Assembly (NCBI GenBank): GCA_000697335.1
Contig: JNEM01015280.1
Coordinates: 1 to 39,675, forward strand
Source: Conidiobolus incongruus B7586
Taxonomy: Eukaryota; Entomophthoromycota; Entomophthoromycetes; Entomophthorales; Conidiobolaceae
Length of the DNA: 39,675 nucleotides
Direction of reading: 5' to 3'
Below, in pieces: positions 10,729-19,831 of this stretch (position 1 is the stretch's first letter; every line of letters begins with the position of its first letter). The position numbers and the translations under genes were made by a program. Under the pieces are notes generated by a model. The model ran no database searches. It worked only from the letters and a program-made list of their open reading frames with translations, and was not told the DNA's origin.

Positions 10729-11773
10729 TATGGAGAATAAATTAATAAATTAAATTAAATTAAATTAGCAAGAACAAATTATGATACTAAAGCATACAGC
10801 GACCATTCAACTATTTATATATCAAACTTAATATTTATCTCTCAAAAAGGGGATCCTAATATTCTACATAAAAATTTGAAACCCGATTTTGTGTAATGGT
10901 TGAACTTTGGAAAGTGTCAATTGTTCTCATACTATAGCCCAATTCCACTAGCTCCTCCTAACCTTGCAGGGTTATGATAAATTTAAATCTGAATTCAAGT
11001 ACAATTTACTAAGATTAAATTTAATTTAAACGTTTATATTCGCTCTAATCAAGTTAAAAGATAGAATAAATAAAAAACATAATAACATATATAATAGTAC
11101 TTTAGTTTAAAACAAAAACAGTTAATAATATATTGTATATTTATTCTATTTGATTTGCTCTAAATATCATAAGTTATACAAAATCAATGAACCTCCTAAA
11201 TTAAATTAAAAATAGGCAAGAAATGCAATACTACCAATTAATTAAGAATCCTCTAAAATTTTACCACTTTTAACACTCTATAAATATATTTTGTTAATTA
11301 ATTTTAAGAACCTTCAATTTAGGAATAAAAATGACAATTTTTTTTAATATTATTTCCTATTATTTTTCCTAAATGTCAAATATTTATTTTTAATAAAATT
11401 TATAATATATAAATTATAACTTTTACGCCTAATATATATATAATTCAAAATATAATAAAAATATATTTATTTATTTTTACTAATTTTATAAATTAATTAA
11501 ATTTAAATGCTAAAAAGGGAAATTAATTAGTAAAATTAATATTAAATTATCAAAAAAAATAATATTATATAATTTATATTAAAATATAAAATTATAATAA
11601 ATTAATTATAAATAATAATAATAATAATAATAATAAATATTAAAAATTAAAATAATATTTTATTTTTAATGAAAGAAAAACTATTATAATTTTGATATTT
11701 TAAAAACTAATATATATTTTTTCAATAAAATTTGTTTTAAAGGCTATTAGAAAAACTTTTGATAATTCTAAAT
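10729..11773. other. Promoter-proximal and AT-rich intergenic DNA
   Basis: Holds the TATA box of the 10728 gene and, further upstream, AAAAAGGGG (10844 onward) and a CTCCTCCTAACC stretch near 10951, reminiscent of the CTCCTTTTT elements of the related short genes but not in the same arrangement. From 11340 to 11760 it is almost pure A/T. Confidence 0.5.
11611..11637. repeat. (AAT)n microsatellite
   Basis: About nine uninterrupted AAT units in an A/T-only stretch downstream of the 11774-11980 gene. Confidence 0.8.
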
Positions 11774-11980
11774 TTAAATTGAAATTATATCATTGTAATA
11801 CGGATAGGGGTACAAATTCGGATAATTAAAATAATTATTAGGGTTGAAATGATGCAATTCATTGGTTATTGGTTTTTCAACTGATTCTACAGGCTCTAAA
11901 TTGTCAATATCATTAATTGCATAATAATTAGGGAGTGATGCAATATTAGCAGTTAAAAATATATACGAATGTAATCTCAT
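11774..11980 (-). CDS. Short secreted Asn/Tyr/Pro-rich protein (68 aa)
   Basis: A 68-residue open frame. Residues 1-16 (MRLHSYIFLTANIASL) look like a weak signal peptide. The mature part is acidic (NDIDNLEPVESVEKP) and then Asn/Tyr/Pro-rich, ending PYPYYNDIISI. The Tyr-Pro tail recalls the YP-rich tails of the short secreted proteins at 13757-16500, but the Ala/Val/Asp repeat is missing. ATG at 11980, with a TATAAATA box (12032-12039, gene strand) 52-59 bp upstream, as at other genes of the row. No homologue recognised. Its position and orientation in the secreted row support it; a diverged or decaying member of the family is possible. Confidence 0.55.
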   Translation of the reverse strand: MRLHSYIFLTANIASLPNYYAINDIDNLEPVESVEKPITNELHHFNPNNYFNYPNLYPYPYYNDIISI

Positions 11981-12714
11981 TTTATTTTATTATAATAACA
12001 GTCACGATTCAACATTATAGGTTGATCCAAGTATTTATACCTTTTTAATACCTTTTCAAGCGGTTTAAAATAGAAAAAAAGTCGTTATATATACATATAT
12101 TTTCCTTAACTGAAATATGATAAATTTCTAAAAATTTTATTCAATCACATTGTTTTTTTAAATTTTCTCCACAATATGCAAAATTCTTAAATTGTAATTT
12201 GGACTAATTAATTCAATATTGAAATATAAAGTTATTATTAGGAAAGATAAGTATGTAAAACTTATAGTTATCCATTCAAATAATTATTATTTTTAGATTT
12301 TTATATTACTATTAAGGTATAATAATACAAAATTATACTTTTTTTCAAATTTAATATTATTTGATAAAAATAAAAAGTAAATAGAACCACTAGATTAAAT
12401 TTTCATGCATATTTATCTCATTACAATTAACCTAATTAAGCAATTCATCATCCTGAGTATTATGATTAAATTATAACCAAACTGGATATAATATTTTTCG
12501 GAATTTGATATTTTTAAAGTTCAAAATGTTAAAGAATTATAATAAGAAATGTGCTATTAATATCCATAATATGAATATCTTTGGTGAAATTCATTTAAAA
12601 AATTTTAAAGCAATATACACATTCTCTCATATATAGTCTTCTTTCTTCAATCAAAATGAATAATAGTTCGTCAATCAGAGATTGCTAAATTAAAAAGTGC
12701 CAGTGAAATTAATA
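11981..12714. other. AT-rich intergenic region
   Basis: Carries the TATA box of the 11980 gene near its left end. Nothing else is recognisable. Confidence 0.55.
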
Positions 12715-12810
12715 TTAGGAGAGATGGTGATGATTAATATTTACAACATCGTCAGAAAATTCACAAAACACAGTAACAATAACGCTTAATAAAATAATGA
12801 AAGAAATCAT
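12715..12810 (-). CDS. Putative 31-aa secreted peptide under the shared promoter module
   Basis: An ATG at 12810 opens 31 codons. Residues 1-16 (MISFIILLSVIVTVFC) form a clear signal peptide. The remaining 15 residues contain SDDVVNIN and end HHHLS. The signal peptide and the DDVVNIN run align with the start of the 87-residue paralogue at 14982-15245 (MVSLITLSSVITTVSS and DSIVNVN). Upstream lie two TATA-like boxes (12883-12890 and 12912-12917) and the complete three-part CTCCTTTTT module found before the three larger paralogues. It is either a truncated family member that still has its promoter, or a genuine tiny secreted peptide. Confidence 0.45.
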   Translation of the reverse strand: MISFIILLSVIVTVFCEFSDDVVNINHHHLS

Positions 12811-12911
12811 TTAGATAATATTAAATTCATTTTATAAATCAGGTTGAAAATTTAAAAAAAAGCATAAAGGTAATCAGGATCGTTTATATAGTTAAATACA
12901 TAAAATGTAAA

Positions 12912-12998
12912 TTTATAGTGATACTCCTTTTTAAATACCATACTCAAAAGAGGAGTATGCTAAATTTTTGCAATTCAATTCTGTCCCCTTCTCCTTGG
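12912..12998 (-). promoter_or_regulatory. Shared promoter module, copy 1 (before 12810)
   Basis: In forward coordinates the module is CTCCTTTTT (12924-12932), then AAAAGAGGAG (ending about 12955), which is roughly the inverted copy, then CCCCTTCTCCTTGG (12985-12998). A TATA-like box (12912-12917) follows toward the gene. The first two parts can form a hairpin or be read as two opposed binding sites. Confidence 0.6.
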
Positions 12999-13756
12999 TA
13001 TTTGACCTATTTTTGTACAAAAAATGAATTCATGGATTTTTATTTATTTCAATTTCAAAATAAACATTAAGAATTCTCAATTATAATTAAAAGCATTAAT
13101 TCAAAATAATAAACATAAAATAATATTTATTTAATTATTAATCTCTAATTAAATAATTTTATTTATTAATTAAAGTACTTTAAATCAAATAATGCAAAGT
13201 TTAAAATTAAATACTTTTAATTGATTGAATAGGTAAAATATTATGATAAACTGACATTACCTCTATTTCGGTACTTCATAAGTTTAAACATGAAAATTTT
13301 AAACTTGAAATTTTAAATAAATTTCAATTTTAAAAAGTTGATTAATTGAATAAAATAAATATTGTTTCATTTTATGATGATATAGTAAGTGATATGATAT
13401 TTTATATGTTCTTTCTATTATATTGCTATATAATAAATAAAACTTGATATTTCAAACTTCCTCTAATAAATATTTATAAATATTTTGAAACAAAGGTAGT
13501 AATTTGAAAACTTCACCTTTTAACTCAAATATTTACTACTTCATCATAATTTAAACTAACTAACAGTATAATATAAATTGTTTCTTAAATTTATTAAAAT
13601 TATAATATATATTATTTAAAATAATTAATTAGAAAGAAAACATAATATTTATAAATGTTTAATAAAAATAAATTAATATTAAACTTTAATTTATTAAGAA
13701 ATACTTTTAAAAATATAAAATAACCAATTTCTAATACTAATATAATATATACTTAT
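12999..13756. other. AT-rich intergenic region, nothing recognised
   Basis: No open frame or repeat of note between the upstream module of the 12810 peptide and the 3' end of the next secreted gene. Confidence 0.55.
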
Positions 13757-14038
13757 TTAAGGGTATCTAGGATATCTAGGTCTAGCGTAGTATTCACTCA
13801 AAAGATCCAGACCAATATTGGCATCTATTATGCTTTGGCCATATCTATGAGGATATCTATTTGGATATGCGTAAGGAGCGAATCTTAAAACATCAGCATT
13901 AACATCTGCGCGAACAAGTCCAGCTACATTGGTATTAACATCAGCATCAACTAGGGAATCAGCAGCATTAATAGCATCTCCAGTAGGAGCAGCAAAAACC
14001 GTAGAAAGAGAAAATAAAAGAGCGTTGAAAAATATCAT
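13757..14038 (-). CDS. Short secreted protein with one Ala/Val/Asp repeat and YPxRYP tail (93 aa)
   Basis: A 93-residue intronless protein. The signal peptide (residues 1-17, ending STVFAAP) is followed by PTGDAINAADSLVDAD, a family signature, then the repeat unit VNTNVAGLVRADVNADVLRF (about 34-53), a Tyr/Pro/Arg part with YPNRYPHRYG (about 57-68), and SIIDANIGLDLL (about 69-80). The tail is Arg/Tyr/Pro-rich. The paralogue at 16207-16500 has the same order of elements. ATG at 14038 gives the signal peptide; the TATAAAAG box (14093-14099, gene strand) is 55-61 bp upstream and the shared CTCCTTTTT module starts 104 bp upstream. Function unknown; presumably extracellular. Confidence 0.8.
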   Translation of the reverse strand: MIFFNALLFSLSTVFAAPTGDAINAADSLVDADVNTNVAGLVRADVNADVLRFAPYAYPNRYPHRYGQSIIDANIGLDLLSEYYARPRYPRYP

Positions 14039-14092
14039 TTTATAATATTAGATTTTAATATATGATACTTGATAGCTCGATCTTGAGTTTGC

Positions 14093-14213
14093 TTTTATAG
14101 ATAAATTAAGAGAAATTAAAATATAAATGGAGTATATAAGTCTCCTTTTTCAACGCGATACCCAAAGGAGAACAGTATTTACCCTTTGTACTTGATATCA
14201 ATCTCCATTCCCC
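14093..14213 (-). promoter_or_regulatory. Shared promoter module, copy 2 (before 14038)
   Basis: Forward order away from the gene: TATA box (14093-14099), CTCCTTTTT (14142-14150), CAAAGGAGA (14163-14171, inverted relative to the first), and TCTCCATTCCCC (14202-14213). Confidence 0.65.
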
Positions 14214-14981
14214 ATCCTGTATTATCCATTTACTCTGCACACTAAATTCGATTGGGTTAAAAACATTAAAGAATTTCATATCATTTAACCTGATTAAATT
14301 CAGTGTTTATTTCTCAAATTTGATATTATCCAATTTTAATAGATTCTAGTAACTAATAATAAATAAAAAACCATATTTTAATAAAATAATTAATTATTTA
14401 GTAAATCTCTCCATTTCAAATATTTGAAATCTTGGTTCACGAGTTCAATTATACACATGCATTTTAACGTATTCAAAATTCTTTAAAATAAAATTTAATT
14501 AAATAATATAAATGTGGGGAAATTGGTTCTTTATTCAATTTTATATTTACAAATAAAATTATCAGTTGAGTAATAATTGCGAATATGATATATTCTATGA
14601 TTAATTATTATACTTGAATAAAAAAATTGTTTTTTTAATAATGAAATGAATATTTTGCAATTTATTTTTTAATAAATTCTAATTTCTACACTTACCAATG
14701 TTAAGTATTTTATTCTTAAGCATCTAATATATTATTTTGCCTAAATTAATTAATTTTTCTTAATTTATAATTTACTTATAATCTATTATTCCAAAATATT
14801 TAAAATCAATAAATTAGAATATAAATTCAATATATAAAATATAAAATATAAAATACTAATTATTTAATAACAATGAATATTATTATTAGAAAAAATATAA
14901 ACATTTAAATCTAAAAACTCTGATAATTAATTAATAGGGAATCCTCTAAAAGTAAATAAGATATCTTAGTCTGTAATACTA
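14214..14981. other. AT-rich intergenic region, nothing recognised
   Basis: No feature seen beyond A/T-rich sequence between the upstream module of one secreted gene and the 3' end of the next. Confidence 0.55.
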
Positions 14982-15245
14982 TCAGTTTAAAACACCTAAA
15001 TCGAGGTCTAAATCTAATAAGCTGCCGCCATAACAATAAGGGTATCTAAAAGAATAAAACCCCGGATATCTATATCGACCATAGGGGTAGGGTAAAATAT
15101 GTGTATCAGTATCTATATGAGCATCGTTTGCGACGTTGGCATTGGTATTAACATTCACAATGGAATCAGCAGCATTTGCAGCATCACCAGCAGGTACAGA
15201 TGAGACGGTGGTAATAACACTGGATAAAGTGATTAAAGAAACCAT
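14982..15245 (-). CDS. Short secreted Asn/Val/Asp-repeat protein (87 aa)
   Basis: An 87-residue intronless protein. It has a signal peptide at residues 1-17 (MVSLITLSSVITTVSSV), then PAGDAANAADSIVNVN, the family signature with Ala in place of Thr, and a repeat unit TNANVANDAHIDTDTHIL (about 34-51). An aromatic stretch with YRYPGFYSFRYPYCYGG (about 57-73) and SLLDLDLDLGVLN at the C-terminus follow. There is one Cys in the mature part. ATG at 15245; the shared promoter module begins 132 bp upstream. It is the most diverged full-length member, with His/Thr replacing several Ala/Asp positions of the repeat. Confidence 0.78.
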   Translation of the reverse strand: MVSLITLSSVITTVSSVPAGDAANAADSIVNVNTNANVANDAHIDTDTHILPYPYGRYRYPGFYSFRYPYCYGGSLLDLDLDLGVLN

Positions 15246-15375
15246 ACTAAAATATTATATTAAGTGTATTATTAATTATTATTTCAATAATTTAATATGT
15301 AATTAAAAATTAAAATATTCGTATATATTTTGAAGCCAATTAAGATTTTAAAAGTGGGCGAATGGAGCATCCAAG

Positions 15376-15445
15376 TCTCCTTTTTAACACTTTTTCCAAG
15401 TAGGAGAGTGCACATTATTTTGTAATTCATTTTACTCTCCTTCTC
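15376..15445 (-). promoter_or_regulatory. Shared promoter module, copy 3 (before 15245)
   Basis: Forward order: CTCCTTTTT (15377-15385), TAGGAGAG (15401-15408, inverted), CTCCTTCTC (15437-15445). The segment between the first two parts contains a second T-run. A TATATA stretch lies nearer the gene at about 15322. Confidence 0.65.
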
Positions 15446-16206
15446 TGTTATTACCGAGTCAACTCCATTTTAATTAATATTAATATAGTTCAACATATTT
15501 GAGAATTTTATTATTTTCTTAATTTTTATAATTGCAATATTAAATATTTATTATTATATTTTACATTCGAGGATTTATGAATATTTTTCAATACATTTTG
15601 AATGTATAATATAAGGAAATAAAAAAAAATCAGTTATAAATATATTTTAATATTTTTTACAATATATTTGCTATAAAAGTTTAATTTTTAAATTTTTCAA
15701 AGTATGAAACTATATTAAACAATTAATAAAAAGTTTTGTATGTATATTAATACCATAAATATATATAATCATATATATAATTTCTATATTTAATTTCTTA
15801 TTTATCAAAAACTATTTTTTACCTTGAGTTTCTAATTAAAATAATGATTAAAATATTTCTCAATTATTTTTTTCAATGACTATATACGAATAACATATGA
15901 ATAATTTGATATAATTTATCATTATTTAATTTTATACTTTGATTATAATTATAAATATTATTAATACTATAAAATTTTACCAAATTTTAAATATTAGATT
16001 AATTAAAAGTTTCAATGATTATACAGCGGAATTACAATTGATTATAAAAAAGAATTAATAAATTAAATCCATTACTTATTCAGATATTTTATATTTATCA
16101 TCATGTTTTCAAATTAAATAATCAAATACCAAAATTATTGTAATTAATAAATTTTATTATATTAAAAACTGACAAATAAAACACGTTGAAAATAAAATAA
16201 TCAATA
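15446..16206. other. AT-rich intergenic region, nothing recognised
   Basis: No gene or repeat recognised on either strand. Confidence 0.55.
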
Positions 16207-16500
16207 TTAGTAGTGTATGGGATATCCATATCTAGAGGGATAGCCATTTAAAAGACCAAGGTAAACGCCAGCATCGATTAAGCTTCCATAATGGCGATGA
16301 GGGTATCTGGAGGGGTATCCTTTGGGATATCCATAATATCCATATCCTAAAACATCTGCATCAACATCTGCGTGGACAAGTCCAGCTACGTCTGCATGGA
16401 CGTCAGCATCAACTAAGGAATCTGCGCTGGTAGCAGCATCTCCAGTAGGGACAGCAAAGGCAGCGGCGGTGAGGTATAAGAGAGAGACAACAGAAACCAT
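16207..16500 (-). CDS. Short secreted protein with one Ala/Val/Asp repeat and Gly/Tyr/Pro tail (97 aa)
   Basis: A 97-residue intronless protein. The first ATG is at 16500; the frame stays open two codons upstream only through a TTG, which I do not take as the start. The signal peptide (about 1-16, MVSVVSLLYLTAAAFA) is followed by VPTGDAATSADSLVDAD, then a repeat unit VHADVAGLVHADVDADVLGY (about 34-53), a YPKGYPSRYPHRHYG stretch and SLIDAGVYLGLL. The end is Tyr/Pro-rich (YPSRYGYPIHY). It is the closest paralogue of 13757-14038. A TATAAAAA box (16571-16578, gene strand) lies 71 bp upstream and the shared promoter module begins 126 bp upstream. Confidence 0.82.
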   Translation of the reverse strand: MVSVVSLLYLTAAAFAVPTGDAATSADSLVDADVHADVAGLVHADVDADVLGYGYYGYPKGYPSRYPHRHYGSLIDAGVYLGLLNGYPSRYGYPIHY

Positions 16501-16570
16501 TTGCAAGTATTAGATTAGAATATTATATTAAATCAATAATATTGTAATTGAATACCTAACCAATATGAAC

Positions 16571-16698
16571 TTTTTATATCAAACCCCATCAACTATTAGA
16601 CTCTGAATAAGTGGATTGGATAAAACTCCTTTTTACATCGAATATACTTAAAGGAGGAGAACATTTTCTTGCAGAATTTTTTTGCCATCTCCTTCTCC
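16571..16698 (-). promoter_or_regulatory. Shared promoter module, copy 4 (before 16500)
   Basis: Forward order: TATA box (16571-16578), CTCCTTTTT (16626-16634), AAAGGAGGAG (16650-16659, inverted), CTCCTTCTCC (16689-16698). This copy has the cleanest third element and the best hairpin potential. Confidence 0.68.
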
Positions 16699-17301
16699 AA
16701 AATGTTTGGCATTTTTCCTTAGTGACCAAATCTGAATCCAGTTAAATTCAAAATTTATTCATTTAACTTGATTTAAGATTTATAACTTTGAATAAAAATG
16801 AGCTATTTTTAAGTTTTAATAATTACCAGATAAAAATAGGTTTATCAATATTAAATCTTGAAAATACAATGGATTAAATATATTTATTAAAAAACAATAT
16901 TAATAATACGTTTAAGAATATTTTTTTTAATTTTTGTATTAGTAAAATTGATGAAATTTGATATTAACTGATTTAGTATTTTCTAAATTATTAATACAAT
17001 TTATATTAAAAAGTTATAAGTTAAATATCAAATAATTATATAATTAGATAAAATTATTTTTATAATTATAGTAAGCAATATTTGAATGACAACCCATATT
17101 ATCAAATTTAAAAATCATAATGAATTATTTTGAGTAAATATTTCATCTATCAATTTTTCAAAAAAAAATACTGAATATAGCTTAAAAATAGAAAAGGATA
17201 ATGGGAATATGATATGCAACAAAAATATTAATAAAAAGGTGAAGAATGATATATTAATAATAAATAGAATATTAGACTTTGAGATATTTATCCTCATATT
17301 T
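16699..17301. other. AT-rich intergenic region
   Basis: Nothing supported. A 60-codon minus-strand frame at 17115-17297 is nearly all Ile/Phe/Leu/Ser, the composition expected of random A/T sequence, and was not called. Confidence 0.55.
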
Positions 17302-17756
17302 TTAGAAAAAGTTCACACCTAAGCCATCATTAAAATATTCTAAGTCTACATTGTCAGGTTTATCTAGTATACCTAATTTAATACCACCACTTTTTAATCT
17401 GTGTCCATCCTTTTCAGATGGTAACAAATTTATATCAGAAGGAAGTTTGGCAGCCACTCCTAAATTCAATAACTCATCTACATTTACTAAAGCTGTGCTG
17501 TATAGATATTTAAGATTTTGTTTGATAACATCATTGCCATCTTCAAAATCATCAAAATTGTCATCGATGAAATGATGATGACTGTTTTGTTTTATTACAA
17601 GTTTTGTAAATAAAGATCGTTGCTAGAAAAGTACTAGTCATATGATTTAGTAAATTATTTATTAATCCTGCTCTTTATCATATCAGGATTGTATATCTTA
17701 AAGCAGACTTACTGCTGAGACGTTGTTGCAAAATATTCAAAAAAACCTCCTTCCAT
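17302..17756 (-). CDS. Cryptic two-exon gene or gene remnant (about 107 aa)
   Basis: The minus strand is open from 17622 down to a TAA at 17302 and reads like protein, for example TALVNVDELLNLGVAAKL and LPSDINLLPSEKDG, ending DGLGVNFF, yet contains no ATG. A consistent model joins exon 1 (17756-17713, starting MEGGFFEYFATTSQ) through a GTAAGT donor at 17712 to an acceptor AACAG at 17582, giving exon 2 (17581-17302) in frame. That intron, 131 nt, is longer than the other introns here. There is no signal peptide in this model. The VNVDELLNLGVAAKL stretch faintly recalls the Ala/Val/Asn/Asp family. A decayed gene whose true start was lost is equally possible. The opposite-strand frame at 17351-17575 was judged the shadow. 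Confidence 0.38.
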
Positions 17757-18728
17757 CCTTGTTACTTCTAGGTTTAAATAATTTGTTCGGTGAGTTACAT
17801 AGGATTTGGATAAATTCTAATATGAGGAATTAAATAGCATCATTTGATTATGGACTAACAAAGCCACTATAAATGAAGGGTAATGTGGACTTAACTATCA
17901 AATCAAGACAGACGGGTATTTTAAAATACAACATTGACCATGCTAGATATAATGATTATGGTTATTATGATCATTATGATAAGCAGGAACACAAAATAAT
18001 ATAGTGGTCAATATCATTGTGAAATATTATATCAAAAAAAAAACAAAATTCAAATCCAGTAGATATTATTTTGTTTAAATGCAAATATAAATTTTTATTT
18101 AACGAGGATAAAGGATAGTATATGAAGAATTTCTTATGTAATAGTGATAGTCAAAGGAGACAAAAAATATAAACTTTTAGAGATTATTATGCTCTCCTTG
18201 TTGGTGTCATTCAATTATTTTTAAGACTGTTGTTATGATTTATAAAATATTATGTAATTACTAACAACAATTAAGCAATTTTGAATGTATTGGTGGATTT
18301 CTCAAACTCTAGTTATCTGCAATATTACCATATTATTAAGTGCTTTATGTGACTGTTATATATGATTTGTTGCCACAAGAAATTTAAATATATAACTGTT
18401 GAATTTTGTAACTAAAAGAATATGAGCCCCATGAAAAATATAGGTATATGATTGGATTAATATCATGAACCCAAGCTAAATTTGCAAAATTTATCAAAAT
18501 TTTAGAATAAAAGTAATATTGCAAAGAATATAATATAATGAATTAAATACTAAATATTACTAAAATTAATACTTCAATTATTATATAGTTTTGCAATCAT
18601 TAAAACTATAACCAAATTCAAAAATATTTGATATATTAATTACAAATAAAATATTTATTAAAAATCAATAGATAAAAAATTTCAATGATTTAAAGTCAAT
18701 AACTTAAAATGAGATAGGCTCTAGAGAA
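17757..18728. other. Intergenic region with an isolated GGAG/CTCC inverted pair
   Basis: No gene supported. Forward CAAAGGAGAC (about 18153) and GCTCTCCTTG (about 18191) form an inverted pair with spacing similar to parts of the promoter module of the secreted genes, but no secreted ORF follows at the right distance on either strand. It may be a promoter relic or coincidence. Confidence 0.4.
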
Positions 18729-18932
18729 TTAATAGATTGGAAGAGCATGATAGATTGGCTCAGCATAATTACCATTACCACCAACATCTGCACTTACTCC
18801 CAAACCTACGAGACCAAGGACATTAGCACCGACATCAGCATTCAAAATTCCTCCACGATATCCTGGATAGCCAATTAATGGGCTAGAGGTAATAGCTGTC
18901 AAAAGGGTTGATAAGGCGATACAAGTCTTCAT
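18729..18932 (-). CDS. Short secreted Gly/Val/Ala/Asp-rich protein (67 aa)
   Basis: A 67-residue intronless protein. The signal peptide (about 1-16, MKTCIALSTLLTAITS) is followed by PLIGYPGYRGG and one repeat-like unit ILNADVGANVLGLVGLGVSADVGG (in two halves, about 29-52). It ends AEPIYHALPIY. It lacks the PTGDA signature of the other short members but keeps the NADVxANVLG pattern of the long repeat protein at 9796-10728. ATG at 18932; TATATAAG (18999-19006, gene strand) lies 67-74 bp upstream. Opposed AAAAAGGAG and CTCCTTTTT elements stand further upstream at 19052 and 19143. Confidence 0.72.
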   Translation of the reverse strand: MKTCIALSTLLTAITSSPLIGYPGYRGGILNADVGANVLGLVGLGVSADVGGNGNYAEPIYHALPIY

Positions 18933-18998
18933 ATTGGTAAGATTATTTAGATTAGTAATTAAATTAATAATATTATGCTATTTGATATCCTTTGGTGC

Positions 18999-19151
18999 TT
19001 ATATAATAATCTCAACTAACTATCCTAATCCACAATAAAAACCTATTGTAAAAAGGAGTCATTAAAATCAAGTAACAATATTAAATTTTTGAAAAAATTC
19101 ACTCTCAATTGATGGAGTATTTAATGAAGACAATATTAGTGGCTCCTTTTT
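18999..19151 (-). promoter_or_regulatory. Upstream elements of the 18932 gene
   Basis: TATA-like box 18999-19006; AAAAAGGAGTC about 19052-19062; GATGGAGTA about 19110-19118; GGCTCCTTTTTG about 19141-19152. The outer pair forms an inverted repeat of the same CTCCTTTTT word used in the four-copy module, with the order changed and the spacing about 80 bp. Confidence 0.4.
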
Positions 19152-19831
19152 GATGTAAATTAGTTTAATTTTTAACTTCTACAATATGGGGAAGAAGACA
19201 TCCTATTGATGAATTTTAATTATATTAATTTTGAATTGATAATTATAAAAATATTAATGATATGATGATTTTATTGTAATATTTTAGGTTATTACATTAT
19301 TTTGTTATTTATCTAGCAATATTAAGCTCGAAGTTCTTTAACAAGTTTTGCCTGTATAATACAATTGTTTGAAGTAAATATTAAACTACACTCACTATAT
19401 ACCTTTTACAATGGTTTAAAACTAATAAAATGCAAAATGTATATCATATAAATTTATCACAAAGTAAGATTTTGTATCGTCTGCAATATATATTTATTTT
19501 CCTTAATATTTAAATACTTTAGTGAGAAAATTTAGTCATATTAGTATTATGTAATGCATACTATTTTAATTAAGAGGTGATAAAAAGCTATGAAAATTAA
19601 ACTCAAAATCAAATGATTTTTATAGCAATTCTGTTTAAAATTATATTATATATATTTTTTGATTTAAATAATTTTACCTGCACTCTTTATATATTGTAAA
19701 ATAAAATTTATGTCTTTAATATTAAAATTACAAATAGAAATTATATTGGCTAGATTGAAGCATCATAGATATTATGATATTTTTTGTAGCGATATTCATT
19801 GCATAATGAAAATTCTTTGGTAATATTATAT
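19152..19831. other. AT-rich intergenic region, nothing recognised
   Basis: No coding-like frame or repeat noticed. Confidence 0.55.

Noticed and set aside
17115-17297. 60-codon minus-strand frame, Ile/Phe/Leu/Ser-rich
   Set aside because: Random A/T composition; no recognisable motif or promoter.
17351-17575. 74-codon plus-strand frame
   Set aside because: Overlaps the more protein-like minus-strand frame of 17302-17622; the plus reading is Ser/Leu/Phe text complementary to Asp/Glu/Lys codons.
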